NCBI RefSeq assembly: GCF_014905095.1
Contig: NZ_CP041165.1
Span: forward strand, 1-64,000
DNA from: Sulfurimonas marina
GTDB lineage: Bacteria; Campylobacterota; Campylobacteria; Campylobacterales; Sulfurimonadaceae
Direction: 5' to 3'
DNA: 64,000 nt
The translations under genes and the position numbers were made by a program. A model generated the notes under the pieces. The model searched no databases and was not told the DNA's origin. It saw only the letters and a program-made list of their open reading frames with translations. Every line of letters starts with the position of its first letter. The first letter of the stretch is position 1. Below are positions 39,137 to 47,064 of this stretch, in pieces.

Positions 39137-39849
39137 AAATAACGGTTAAAAGAGACTCTGCATTTGAGATTTACGAGCTTGAAGATGGAGCATACACACT
39201 TCTAGAAGCATTGAACAAGATTAAACGTGAGCTCGATAATACACTCAGCTTTTCAAGCGGATGCCGAAGCAGCGTGTGTGGAAGCTGTGCGATGCGTGTG
39301 AATGAAAAAGAGGTATTGGCGTGTTCATACAAAGTGCAAGAGGGTGACTTGATTGAACCGCTTAACAATATGCCTGTAATCCGCGATCTTGTTGTAGATA
39401 TGGACAAGTCGTATGAGATGAACGTAAAAGCAAAAGCGTGGATCAAAACTATAAACAGTGAAGCTGTTTTAGATCATGAAGCAGAGAAGATCAATGAGGT
39501 GCAAAGTGATTGTATCTTATGCGGTTCATGTTATTCATCTTGCCCGGTATATGCCGTAAACGGTGAGTTCTTAGGACCGTTTTCACTCACAAGAGTTTGG
39601 AAGTATGTAAGTGACAAACGTGAAAATGACGCTGCGGAGAAGATCGATACTATTCAGACAAACGGGATCTGGGATTGTACACTTTGTAATAACTGTACAG
39701 TTGTATGTCCGCAAAATATCTCATCTAAGGCCGACATAGAAAAACTGAGAGTGCGATCAAGCATGTTTGGTTACAGCGATCCTAATTTCGGATCGTTTGG
39801 CGGTGGATTTGATGGAGGATTCGGGTTTGACGGAAGCCCTAGTTTCTAG
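39133..39849 (+). CDS. Iron-sulfur subunit, [2Fe-2S] plus two [4Fe-4S] sites, Gly/Phe-rich tail
   Basis: A 238-residue SdhB/FrdB-like protein; the ATG at 39133 has GGAGGCG before it. The N-terminal plant-type ferredoxin site is CRSSVCGSCAMRV, then a later Cys. The C-terminal ferredoxin domain has CILCGSCYSSCP and CTLCNNCTVVCP. In true SdhB/FrdB the second site is a [3Fe-4S] centre with Val where Cys stands here, so two [4Fe-4S] clusters are expected, as in thiol:fumarate reductase and MfrB types. The tail is rich in Gly and Phe (residues 219-238). The stop codon lies inside a terminator. Confidence 0.85.
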   Translation: MKITVKRDSAFEIYELEDGAYTLLEALNKIKRELDNTLSFSSGCRSSVCGSCAMRVNEKEVLACSYKVQEGDLIEPLNNMPVIRDLVVDMDKSYEMNVKAKAWIKTINSEAVLDHEAEKINEVQSDCILCGSCYSSCPVYAVNGEFLGPFSLTRVWKYVSDKRENDAAEKIDTIQTNGIWDCTLCNNCTVVCPQNISSKADIEKLRVRSSMFGYSDPNFGSFGGGFDGGFGFDGSPSF

Positions 39850-39859
39850 GGCTTTTTTT
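39835..39859 (+). terminator. Rho-independent terminator overlapping the Fe-S subunit stop
   Basis: AGCCCTAG (39835-39842) pairs perfectly with CTAGGGCT (39846-39853) around a TTT loop and is followed by a run of seven T. The TAG stop at 39847-39849 is inside the right arm. Confidence 0.9.
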
Positions 39860-39860
39860 G

Positions 39861-40289
39861 TTACTCTACAGTAACAGTTACTGGAGCCGGTGTCTCCATG
39901 ATCGGATCTGAACCAAAACGGTTTTGACCGACACTTCCTTGTAAAACAGTGAGTATAAGGAACCAGATCCAACCGATAACAGGTATGATCTGTATGAGCT
40001 GCCACCAGCCGCTTTTATCTATATCATGCATTCTTCTTGCTGCTAAAGCCAGAAAAGGGATAAACGAAGCTAATGTGAAAATAGTTCCAAACAGTCCTGC
40101 AGAGTATACTACATAGTCTATTTCAGAACCTATCAGACCATCTAATAAACCGACTAAGAAAGATATAATAAAGTAAAACAGTACAAAAAACCAATACTCT
40201 TGCCTTCTTGCTCTGCCGTCAAAGTTAGCATAGTTCTTTCTATAGATATCTATAAAATACTTGATGAAGTACTCTTTAACTTGATCCAT
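39861..40289 (-). CDS. DUF805 family inner-membrane protein
   Basis: A 142-residue protein with the DUF805 N-terminal pattern FDGRARRQEYWFFVLFYF (about residues 23-40), followed by two to three hydrophobic helices. The segment LAARRMHDIDKSGWWQLI (80-97) is the second signature, and a final helix contains IIPVIGWIWFLILTVL. The C-terminus is a short Pro/Val/Thr-rich tail. The function of this family is unknown. It is convergent with the Fe-S gene across the terminator. Confidence 0.9.
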   Translation of the reverse strand: MDQVKEYFIKYFIDIYRKNYANFDGRARRQEYWFFVLFYFIISFLVGLLDGLIGSEIDYVVYSAGLFGTIFTLASFIPFLALAARRMHDIDKSGWWQLIQIIPVIGWIWFLILTVLQGSVGQNRFGSDPIMETPAPVTVTVE

Positions 40290-40471
40290 TTTCTATCCTT
40301 TTCTAACAAAATATACTTATTTATAGCATAATGACTATCTATGATCTTACAATTTTGTAACTATTTATAAAAAAAACTTATACAGTTACGGAATGTAACA
40401 AAAATTAATCAACTCCAGAGCTTAAGCTAACAAACATTATATGTTATAATTAACATAAAAAAAGGTTAGTG

Positions 40472-40969
40472 ATGGCAAAAGAGCATTCATTTGATATAAC
40501 GGCAAAAGTAGATGTTCAACTTTTTAAAAATGCTATAAATCTCGTAGATCGTGAAGTTGCAAACAGATATGATTTTAAAGGTACGACATACGAAGTTAAT
40601 TATAAAGAGAAAGATAAAGCGTTAGTGTTAGTAGCATCATCGGACAATAAACTTGATGCGCTCAAAGATATAGTAATTGAAAAACTTTTAAAACAGGGAC
40701 TCTCTTCAAAAGTATTAGATGAACTTCGTGTTGAAGATGCAAGCGGAGGTACAAGAAAAGCGACTTACAGAGTTGTTGATTACATCGAGTCTAAAGAGGC
40801 GAAGAAGATTACAGCCGACATCAAAAAAATGAAGTTAAAAGTAAATGCTCAGATCGAGGGTGACAGCATCCGTGTAAAAGCCAAAAATATTGACGATCTC
40901 CAGAAAGTTATGAAGATGGTTCGTGAAGGTGAGTGGGAAGCTCCGTTAAAATTTGAAAATATGAGATAG
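40472..40969 (+). CDS. YajQ family nucleotide-binding protein
   Basis: A 165-residue cytoplasmic protein; the ATG at 40472 is preferred over the GTG just before it because AAAGG lies 6 bases upstream. The family start MAKEHSFDITAKVDVQLFKNAIN and the RYDFKG...D repeats are visible. YajQ proteins have a duplicated ferredoxin-like fold that binds nucleotides or RNA; a Xanthomonas homologue binds cyclic di-GMP. Promoter TATAAT is at 40445-40450. The next gene starts 9 bases downstream, so the pair is likely an operon. Confidence 0.92.
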   Translation: MAKEHSFDITAKVDVQLFKNAINLVDREVANRYDFKGTTYEVNYKEKDKALVLVASSDNKLDALKDIVIEKLLKQGLSSKVLDELRVEDASGGTRKATYRVVDYIESKEAKKITADIKKMKLKVNAQIEGDSIRVKAKNIDDLQKVMKMVREGEWEAPLKFENMR

Positions 40970-40978
40970 GGGATCATA

Positions 40979-41614
40979 ATGAAAAAGATGAGTGTAGAGG
41001 ATGCAGCGACGTTTTTTGGTGTTTCAAAAGAAGCTATTCACAATAGAATCAGACGCGGTTCAATTCAAAGTGTAGTAGAGAACGGCATAAAATTGGTTGT
41101 AGTTGATGAGCAGGCAAAAGCACCACAGAAGAGAGCAACAGCTACAAAGTCTATTAATAATGACAGATACTATAAATACCTTGAAGAACAAAATGCAAAA
41201 CTGCAACAACGTGTAGACACTTTAGAAGGTGAAACAAGAAGTCTGCGTGATCAAAAAGAGCAGATGCTTATAGAAGAGAAAGAAAAGCTGGAGCGTATCT
41301 ATAAAGAGAAAGATGAACAACTCAAAAACATTTTGCATACACTCTCTTCAAAGTTCATGTTAAGTGCAGCACCTTCTGAAGAGCTTGAAGCGATTGAACA
41401 ACATGACGCTTTTGAAGCAGAGATTGAAGAGGAAACTCCAAGTGAACTTATCTCATTGAAAAAATATCTCAAATCTCTTAAGCTATCTGAGAAAAAGATG
41501 ATAAAAACTCTTAAAAAGTTTAAAGAGTTGGAAGATGATAGAATTGTAAGAGTAGGGAAAAAGATCTATATAGATCCACTAAAATATGATTATAGCGATC
41601 TGATCAAGAAGTAA
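40979..41614 (+). CDS. Putative DNA-binding protein with helix-turn-helix and coiled coil
   Basis: A 211-residue protein. The N-terminal MSVEDAATFFGVSKEAIHNRIRRG looks like a MerR/excisionase-like helix-turn-helix (about residues 4-27), followed by a strongly charged coiled coil (about 70-130: NAKLQQRVDTLEGETRSLRD and the next residues). A small basic domain ends the protein. The GATAGGGG ribosome binding site is good and the gene is 9 bases after YajQ. The stop codon lies inside a palindromic terminator shared with the convergent lipoprotein gene. The target DNA is unknown. Confidence 0.65.
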   Translation: MKKMSVEDAATFFGVSKEAIHNRIRRGSIQSVVENGIKLVVVDEQAKAPQKRATATKSINNDRYYKYLEEQNAKLQQRVDTLEGETRSLRDQKEQMLIEEKEKLERIYKEKDEQLKNILHTLSSKFMLSAAPSEELEAIEQHDAFEAEIEEETPSELISLKKYLKSLKLSEKKMIKTLKKFKELEDDRIVRVGKKIYIDPLKYDYSDLIKK

Positions 41615-41626
41615 GTATTACTTCTT
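41604..41626. terminator. Bidirectional palindromic terminator between convergent genes
   Basis: CAAGAAGTAA (41604-41613) and TTACTTCTTG (41617-41626) form a perfect 10-bp stem with a GTA loop. Both the TAA stop of the plus-strand gene and the TTA stop of the minus-strand gene lie within it. T-rich DNA follows on the plus side. A role as a terminator is inferred. Confidence 0.6.
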
Positions 41627-42037
41627 GTTCTTATTGAAAACCTCTTGCATAATGCTTTGTTGCATTAAAGTCTCCATAAATGCTGTATCTAGCTCTACAT
41701 AAAATTGATCTGAATCCTGTTCATCTAACTGTACCGTATAACTTATCTCCATAGTTTGATCAGTATCAAACAGTGCTTCAGCTTTACAACTTCTAAGTTT
41801 TACCGTTTCATCATATGCAACAGCTCTGAATGAAGAGAGTTCAACCATAGCTTTTGGTAAAGATTTTGTAAAACCCGCTAAGAAAAGGTTATTTGAGTTT
41901 TGTGCATTGTCTAAGATATTTGTATAAACTTGCTTCACTGTATCTTGAACATCTTCGTTTGAACATTTTGGTGCATTATCGCTAAAACATCCACTCATAA
42001 ACAGGGCTAGTAAAACCGTTGGTATAAAAATTTTCAT
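41618..42037 (-). CDS. Putative lipoprotein, unknown function
   Basis: A 139-residue exported protein with a signal peptide and lipobox LFMSGC (Cys17). Mature residues include two more cysteines (KCSNEDV and RSCKAEA) that could form a disulfide, followed by an acidic central part and a helical C-terminus. No family is recognised. It is convergent with the DNA-binding protein, sharing a terminator-like palindrome. It is next to the DUF1538-PII gene upstream (32 bases), which it may follow on one transcript. Confidence 0.65.
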   Translation of the reverse strand: MKIFIPTVLLALFMSGCFSDNAPKCSNEDVQDTVKQVYTNILDNAQNSNNLFLAGFTKSLPKAMVELSSFRAVAYDETVKLRSCKAEALFDTDQTMEISYTVQLDEQDSDQFYVELDTAFMETLMQQSIMQEVFNKNKK

Positions 42038-42069
42038 TCTTGCTTCCTTTTTTTTATTGTATCAAAAAA

Positions 42070-44004
42070 CTAGAGATCATCTTGTTTTAAAGAGATCCCT
42101 TTCATATGGGAGATAGGGTAGGAGAAAGCGATTCCCGCTCCCGAACCTACAAGATCAAGCTCCTCCATAATCGATTTTATAATATCATCCACTTTTTTTG
42201 TCGGTGTGATAAACATCAAGTTAGAGTCTGTATTTTCACTGTGAAGACGGTTGTAAAAGTTCTCCATTTTCTCTAGACCCATACCGTGAGCACTCATAAT
42301 AGTTACACCTCTTGCACCCGCATTACGAGCAGCTTGCAGTGCTTGTTCCGTTTTATTTGTCGGAACTATAACGTGTACCGCTGAGAAAGGGATATCGTAA
42401 GATTGACGTTTATCCGTCCCTTGAATACTTACAGTAGAAAGACCCATATTGTTTGCATCTTCTAAAGCGTGACGAAGTTCATTAATATGGATACGCTCCT
42501 TTTCACGCTCCCCGCGAATACCCATCTGTTCCGTTACAAAACCGTACAGCATAACCGTGATCATAGGAAAGAGTGATGCAAATGCGATCAGTCCGAAACC
42601 ATCGATCAGCGGATCACGCCCTTCAATGTTTGTTGCCAGTCCAAGACCAAGGGCTGCAACAAGCGGTACCGTTACCGTTGAAGTTGTAACCCCGCCGCTA
42701 TCGTATGCTACAGGGATAATATATTTTGGTGAGAGGAAAGTAAGAACTATAACAAACAGGTATCCGGCCATAATGTAGTAGACAATTTCACCGCCGACAA
42801 CGATTCTGTATGCCCCTAAAGAGATACCGATCGCAACTCCGATTGCAACAAACACACGTAAAGCGTAGTCATTTATTTTCCCGTCACTAATCTCTTTTGC
42901 TTTTCTTGCAATTGCCGTAAGTGATGGCTCTGCCATAGTTGTAGAAAAACCGATCAATGCTCCAAACGAGTAGATAATAACGTTGTTGTCATATCTTGTA
43001 AGTTCCAGTGCCATAGTTTCACCAACTGAGAAAAGACCCATCTCAAGACCGACGATGAAAGCATCAAGACCTATAATTACAAGCCCAAAACCGATGATAA
43101 CCTCTTTGAGATTATCAATAGGTTTTTTGAGGATCGCATACTGGAAAAACAGAATAACTGCTAAGATTGGCAGAACATCTATCATCACCCCTATGAGACC
43201 TTTAAGGACATCCAGGATTTTAAAGTTGTATTGTGTAGCAACGGTTGCAGCAGCATCAGTAATCGGTGCGATTGTAGGGATCTGAGTAACGGAATCTACA
43301 AACTGATACACTACGATTCCGTAAAACTGTACAAAGATCATAGGTGTAAGTGATGCAAATGCGATCAGCCCAAATCCGTCTAGTACTGGGTTTCTTCCCT
43401 TTATGTTTGAAGCAAGACCAATCCCAAGAGCTGCAACAAGAGGCACTGTTACCGTAGAAGTTGTAACACCTCCAAGGTCGTATGCAAGTCCTACGATCTC
43501 AGCAGGTGAAAAAGCAGTTGCCGCAACTACCAGAATGTAACCTGAGATGATGTAGTAGTGGATCGGATGCCCTTTGATAATTCTCCAAACACCAAGTACG
43601 ATCGCAAAACCGACAGAAAATGCCACTACCATTCTAAGGGTCGTAGCATCAATACGTCCGTCACTGATTGAGGCCGCTTTTTGGGCGATAACGATAAGAG
43701 CAGGTTCTGCAACAGTAGTACCAAAGCCGATCATAAAAGCAAAAAGCATGATCCAAAATGTGGAGCCTTTGTTTGCAAACTCACTTGCTAAACCCTCACC
43801 TACAGGGAATATCCCAACTTCAAGTCCAAGTAAAAATACAGCAAGACCTACACCAACAATTGCAAGTCCGATCGTAGTACCTAACCAGTTTTCAGGTACA
43901 CTCTGAATGATTGCAAGTTGAAAAAACATAATCACGAGAATGATAGGTAAAAGGTCTCTAAAAGACTCTTTTAAGAGTTGTAAAAAGGTTGAAAAACTTA
44001 ACAA
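42070..44004 (-). CDS. Duplicated DUF1538 membrane protein fused to a PII-like domain
   Basis: A 644-residue inner-membrane protein built from two similar halves. Each has about six hydrophobic helices and repeats the motifs [20 protein letters not shown] (first) and [20 protein letters not shown] (second), followed by [13 protein letters not shown]-terminal cytoplasmic domain (about residues 500-644) resembles a GlnB/PII-like fold: [14 protein letters not shown] is the expected T-loop/strand region. Such a fusion suggests a transporter gated by a nucleotide or metabolite. The transported substrate is unknown. Confidence 0.78.
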   Translation of the reverse strand: MLSFSTFLQLLKESFRDLLPIILVIMFFQLAIIQSVPENWLGTTIGLAIVGVGLAVFLLGLEVGIFPVGEGLASEFANKGSTFWIMLFAFMIGFGTTVAEPALIVIAQKAASISDGRIDATTLRMVVAFSVGFAIVLGVWRIIKGHPIHYYIISGYILVVAATAFSPAEIVGLAYDLGGVTTSTVTVPLVAALGIGLASNIKGRNPVLDGFGLIAFASLTPMIFVQFYGIVVYQFVDSVTQIPTIAPITDAAATVATQYNFKILDVLKGLIGVMIDVLPILAVILFFQYAILKKPIDNLKEVIIGFGLVIIGLDAFIVGLEMGLFSVGETMALELTRYDNNVIIYSFGALIGFSTTMAEPSLTAIARKAKEISDGKINDYALRVFVAIGVAIGISLGAYRIVVGGEIVYYIMAGYLFVIVLTFLSPKYIIPVAYDSGGVTTSTVTVPLVAALGLGLATNIEGRDPLIDGFGLIAFASLFPMITVMLYGFVTEQMGIRGEREKERIHINELRHALEDANNMGLSTVSIQGTDKRQSYDIPFSAVHVIVPTNKTEQALQAARNAGARGVTIMSAHGMGLEKMENFYNRLHSENTDSNLMFITPTKKVDDIIKSIMEELDLVGSGAGIAFSYPISHMKGISLKQDDL

Positions 44005-44121
44005 ACTATGTCCTATTTAATTTTTTCGTATGATATCTAAAAGAGACAAAGAAAAGATTTAAAACCCATTTTGAGAAAAAGTGTTATAATGGATGTAGAA
44101 AATTATTCTAAAGGATTTATC

Positions 44122-44469
44122 ATGAAAAGTTTCAAACTAATTGCAGTTGCAATGTTATTTGGTTCAATGAGTTTATTTGCCGCTAACTACGGTAATATGA
44201 GTACAGATGAATTGTTAGATCTTAGAGGTACACCTAAAACACAACAAGAGCGTAACCAACTTCATAATGAACTTCAAAATCGTTACCAGACAATGTCTCA
44301 AGAGCAAAAACAACGTTTCAATACTGTACCTGGAAAAGGTATGGGTAAAAGCCAAAACCAAGGTCAAGGTCAAGGAATGGGCAAAGGGATGAAAAAAGGT
44401 ATGGGTAAATGTCAAGGAATGAAAAAAGGTATGGGTCAAGGTCAAGGGATGGGCAAAGGTAGAATGTAA
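44122..44469 (+). CDS. DUF1104-like periplasmic protein with Met/Gly/Lys/Gln-rich tail
   Basis: A 115-residue exported protein. I use the ATG at 44122 because AAAGGA precedes it and a TATAAT box lies at 44085-44090, so an upstream in-frame start at 44071 would precede the transcript. Signal peptide: about residues 1-19, cleaved near LFAAN. Then comes a DUF1104-like segment with NYGNMSTDELLDLRGTPKT. The last 43 residues are almost only Gly, Met, Lys and Gln with one Cys, e.g. GQGMGKGMKKGMGKCQGM. A metal-chelating or polyanion-binding role is possible but unproven. Confidence 0.7.
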   Translation: MKSFKLIAVAMLFGSMSLFAANYGNMSTDELLDLRGTPKTQQERNQLHNELQNRYQTMSQEQKQRFNTVPGKGMGKSQNQGQGQGMGKGMKKGMGKCQGMKKGMGQGQGMGKGRM

Positions 44470-44540
44470 AACTTCTACCCCTCTCTTTTTTTAAGTCACT
44501 TTTGGGCTACATAACTGTACAATGCGCTTTCTACTACAGT

Positions 44541-44628
44541 GGACAGTTGGCCGAGTGGTCGAAGGCGCTCGCCTGGAACGCGAGTATAGGGCAACCTATC
44601 GTGGGTTCGAATCCCACATTGTCCACCA
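44541..44628 (+). tRNA. tRNA-Ser(GGA)
   Basis: A 7-bp acceptor stem pairs GGACAGT (44541-44547) with ATTGTCC (44618-44624). The anticodon loop CTGGAAC is flanked by CTCGC and GCGAG, giving anticodon GGA. The variable arm (TATAGGGCAACCTATC-type) is long, as in serine tRNAs, and the T arm is GTGGGTTCGAATCCCAC. The discriminator base is A (44625), followed by an encoded CCA. A TACAAT box is upstream at 44518-44523. Confidence 0.93.
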
Positions 44629-44636
44629 TTTATTAA

Positions 44637-44897
44637 TCAAATCACTTCCATATCCAAAACAAAATTTATTACTTTCTCTTCAGCCATTTCACACGGTTTT
44701 AAAAGCGGTTTGTCAATGTTGTAATAGTTGAGACTTATAAAATCGTTGTCTCCAAGCTCTTTGGCATAGAGTTTTATAAGCTTGCCATCTAGTTGTGTTT
44801 GTTTTGAAAGCAGATAACGTTTGTTATTGTAAAACACGTCATAACTCCCGTCTGATAGTTCCAAAAGTTTCGCATGAAACACTTCTCTTTTATCCAT
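44637..44897 (-). CDS. Conserved hypothetical small protein
   Basis: An 86-residue soluble protein starting MDKREVFHAKLLELSDGSYDVFYNNKRYLLSK. It has no signal peptide and no motif that I recognise; alternating hydrophobic residues suggest a small beta-rich fold. It ends 8 bases after the tRNA-Ser on the opposite strand, so read-through from the tRNA would run antisense to it. Function unknown. Confidence 0.55.
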   Translation of the reverse strand: MDKREVFHAKLLELSDGSYDVFYNNKRYLLSKQTQLDGKLIKLYAKELGDNDFISLNYYNIDKPLLKPCEMAEEKVINFVLDMEVI

Positions 44898-45081
44898 TAC
44901 TACTCTTTATTAGTTTAATTTATATGTAGAGAAATTATATATAAATTATTAAGTTACGAGTTACCAAAATGTACTCAATTTGCTTCTTTTTCGCAATCAA
45001 ACAGAAATATCCATGAAATATTTGGCAGTTACCATTCCGACAAGAATCTGAAAAGATCGATAATTTTAGGAGAATGACAAT

Positions 45082-46995
45082 ATGAAAAAGCGTACAATCT
45101 TAAGTGCTTTAACGGCGGCTTTTTTAGCAGTTTCTTTTGCTGCGTGCAATAGTAGCGAAGATGGTGTTGATGGAATTAATGGTACTGATGGTGTTGACGG
45201 TCAGAGTGCAGGTTTTATAAAGTGGGAATTTGAAGAGCTTAGTGCACCAGTAACGGATGCAGAGAAAACTTCTATTCGTACAGCTACGAAGATCACAAAC
45301 AATGCAGACGGGATCACAGACACTATAGGTTTTACAAAACTTATGGCTACGACAGATACAGACAACGGTGAAACGTTCGGTTTATTAAAAGATCATAATG
45401 ATGTAGCTATGACATTTACTGATGGAAGTCCATATATCTGTAACGGTACAAATGCAGGACTTGGTTCAGGGCTTGATCACTCATCTATTTTAGAAAAAGA
45501 TGGTCGTATCTTTATGGTATCTCAGTTTGAATGTGAAGTGGGTGCTATGTATGGTATGGAGTTAGAGCAAAATGCTACGACAGGTGCACTTGCAGTTAAA
45601 AAAGATTCTCTTCAATATATCAGTCAAAAAGAGGGTTACGGTGGTTGGGTACACTGTGCTGGTGTAACTACACCTTGGAACTCACACTTAGGGAGTGAAG
45701 AGTATGAACCAAATGCTCGTGCTGTAGAGGCTGATCTTAATACTACAACAATGTTAACTGGTAACAAGTACTATGATGAGGTTACAAAATACTACTGGCA
45801 AGATGAAAACAATGCTAATGCAACTAACAATAACAACCCTTATTTCTATGGTTGGATCCCTGAAGTTACAGTAAGCGGTGCTGCAGCTACACCGGCATTT
45901 GCTTATACAAAACACTTTAGTATGGGACGTGCAGCTTGGGAGTTGGCATATGTAATGCCTGATGAAAAAACTGCTTACCTTTCAGATGACGGTACAAACG
46001 TTGGTTTTTATATGTATGTAGCAGATACTGCAAAAGATCTAAGCGCAGGTACACTTTACGCTGCTAAATGGATCCAAACTTCAAACGTTGGTGCAGGTGC
46101 GGCAGACCTTATGTGGATCAAACTTGGACATACAACAGATGCAGAGATCAAAACTATCGTTGCAACTGAACCTAACTTTAGCGATATCTTCAACGTTGAA
46201 ACACCAAATGTTGACGATACTTGTCCAACTGCGGGCTTCTCATTTGTAAATACGGCAATGGGTAAAGAGTGTCTTCAAGTAAAAGCTGGACAAGAAACAG
46301 CAGCAGCATACTTAGAAACTCGCCGTTATGCAGCTATGAAAGGTGCAACTACTGAGTTCCGTAAAGAGGAAGGGATCACTTTTAACCCAGATAACTCTAC
46401 TGTTTATGTAGCGATGAGTCAAGTTGCTAAAGGGATGGCAGATACTGTAGGTGATGTACAGCTTTCTGAAAATAAATGTGGTGCTGTATATGGTTTAGAT
46501 GTTTACGGTTCAGCTGAAACAGCTTACGATTCACTTCAAAACGTAATCAACAGTGACTATGTAGTGAAAAACATGCATTCGGTTGTTGAAGGTTCTCCTG
46601 CCGTTTATCCTGCAGGTTCTGCATATGAGAGCTATACATGTTCTGTAAACGGGATCGCAAATCCTGATAACGTAACATACCTAGAGGGTGAAAACATCTT
46701 AGCGATCGGTGAAGATACAAGTATGCATCCAAATGACTTTGTATGGAGTTTCGATACAACTTCAAATGAATTAACTCGTATTGTTTCTACACCGTACGGT
46801 TCTGAAACAACTTCACCATTTTGGTATAAAGATATCAACGGTTGGGGATACTTAAGTTTAGTAACACAACACCCATTCGGTGAGACAAGTACTAGTGATG
46901 TTGAAAACTCTTTAACACCGACAGATACTGAATCTTCTATCGGAGTTGTAGGGCCGTTTGACTTTACACTTGGTGATTCTAAAGGTTCACGTTAA
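45082..46995 (+). CDS. PhoX-like (DUF839) lipoprotein with a short collagen-like linker
   Basis: A 637-residue exported protein. The signal peptide ends in the lipobox SFAAC (Cys22), so it is probably a lipoprotein. That is unusual, because PhoX alkaline phosphatases usually use Tat signals. Immediately after it comes a collagen-like GXX run, DGVDGINGTDGVDGQ. The PhoX core is recognisable by GWVHCAGVTTPWNSHLGSEEY (quoted as blocks WVHCAGVTTPW and LGSEE), and FRKEEGITFNPDNSTVYVA. A phosphatase activity is inferred only from the family. Two further lipoprotein genes follow on the same strand. Confidence 0.78.
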   Translation: MKKRTILSALTAAFLAVSFAACNSSEDGVDGINGTDGVDGQSAGFIKWEFEELSAPVTDAEKTSIRTATKITNNADGITDTIGFTKLMATTDTDNGETFGLLKDHNDVAMTFTDGSPYICNGTNAGLGSGLDHSSILEKDGRIFMVSQFECEVGAMYGMELEQNATTGALAVKKDSLQYISQKEGYGGWVHCAGVTTPWNSHLGSEEYEPNARAVEADLNTTTMLTGNKYYDEVTKYYWQDENNANATNNNNPYFYGWIPEVTVSGAAATPAFAYTKHFSMGRAAWELAYVMPDEKTAYLSDDGTNVGFYMYVADTAKDLSAGTLYAAKWIQTSNVGAGAADLMWIKLGHTTDAEIKTIVATEPNFSDIFNVETPNVDDTCPTAGFSFVNTAMGKECLQVKAGQETAAAYLETRRYAAMKGATTEFRKEEGITFNPDNSTVYVAMSQVAKGMADTVGDVQLSENKCGAVYGLDVYGSAETAYDSLQNVINSDYVVKNMHSVVEGSPAVYPAGSAYESYTCSVNGIANPDNVTYLEGENILAIGEDTSMHPNDFVWSFDTTSNELTRIVSTPYGSETTSPFWYKDINGWGYLSLVTQHPFGETSTSDVENSLTPTDTESSIGVVGPFDFTLGDSKGSR

Positions 46996-47064
46996 ATTTT
47001 CGAGAGAGGGTTGTAAGACCTTCTCTCCATTAAAATATTTTAGAATGTTTTTGTGGAGAGAATG

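Noticed and set aside
43574-43906. A plus-strand open frame opposite DUF1538
   Set aside because: It overlaps a well-supported gene in antisense and its translation (many Pro, Thr and Ile residues in a row) has no protein-like pattern.
44335-44466. CRISPR-like or satellite repeat (GGTATGGGTAAA-type units)
   Set aside because: The repeats are in frame, encode the Gly/Met/Lys/Gln tail of a gene and vary in length. They are not spacer-separated.
44898-45081. Pho-box-like direct repeats (AGTTAC) upstream of the PhoX-like gene
   Set aside because: Three AGTTAC-like copies are present, but spacing is irregular and does not match a known Pho box. Not enough to call.
46999-47030. Terminator after the PhoX-like gene (GAGAGAGGG ... 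CCTTCTCTC)
   Set aside because: The imperfect 9-bp stem is not followed by T residues, and its strength is insufficient to separate the genes.
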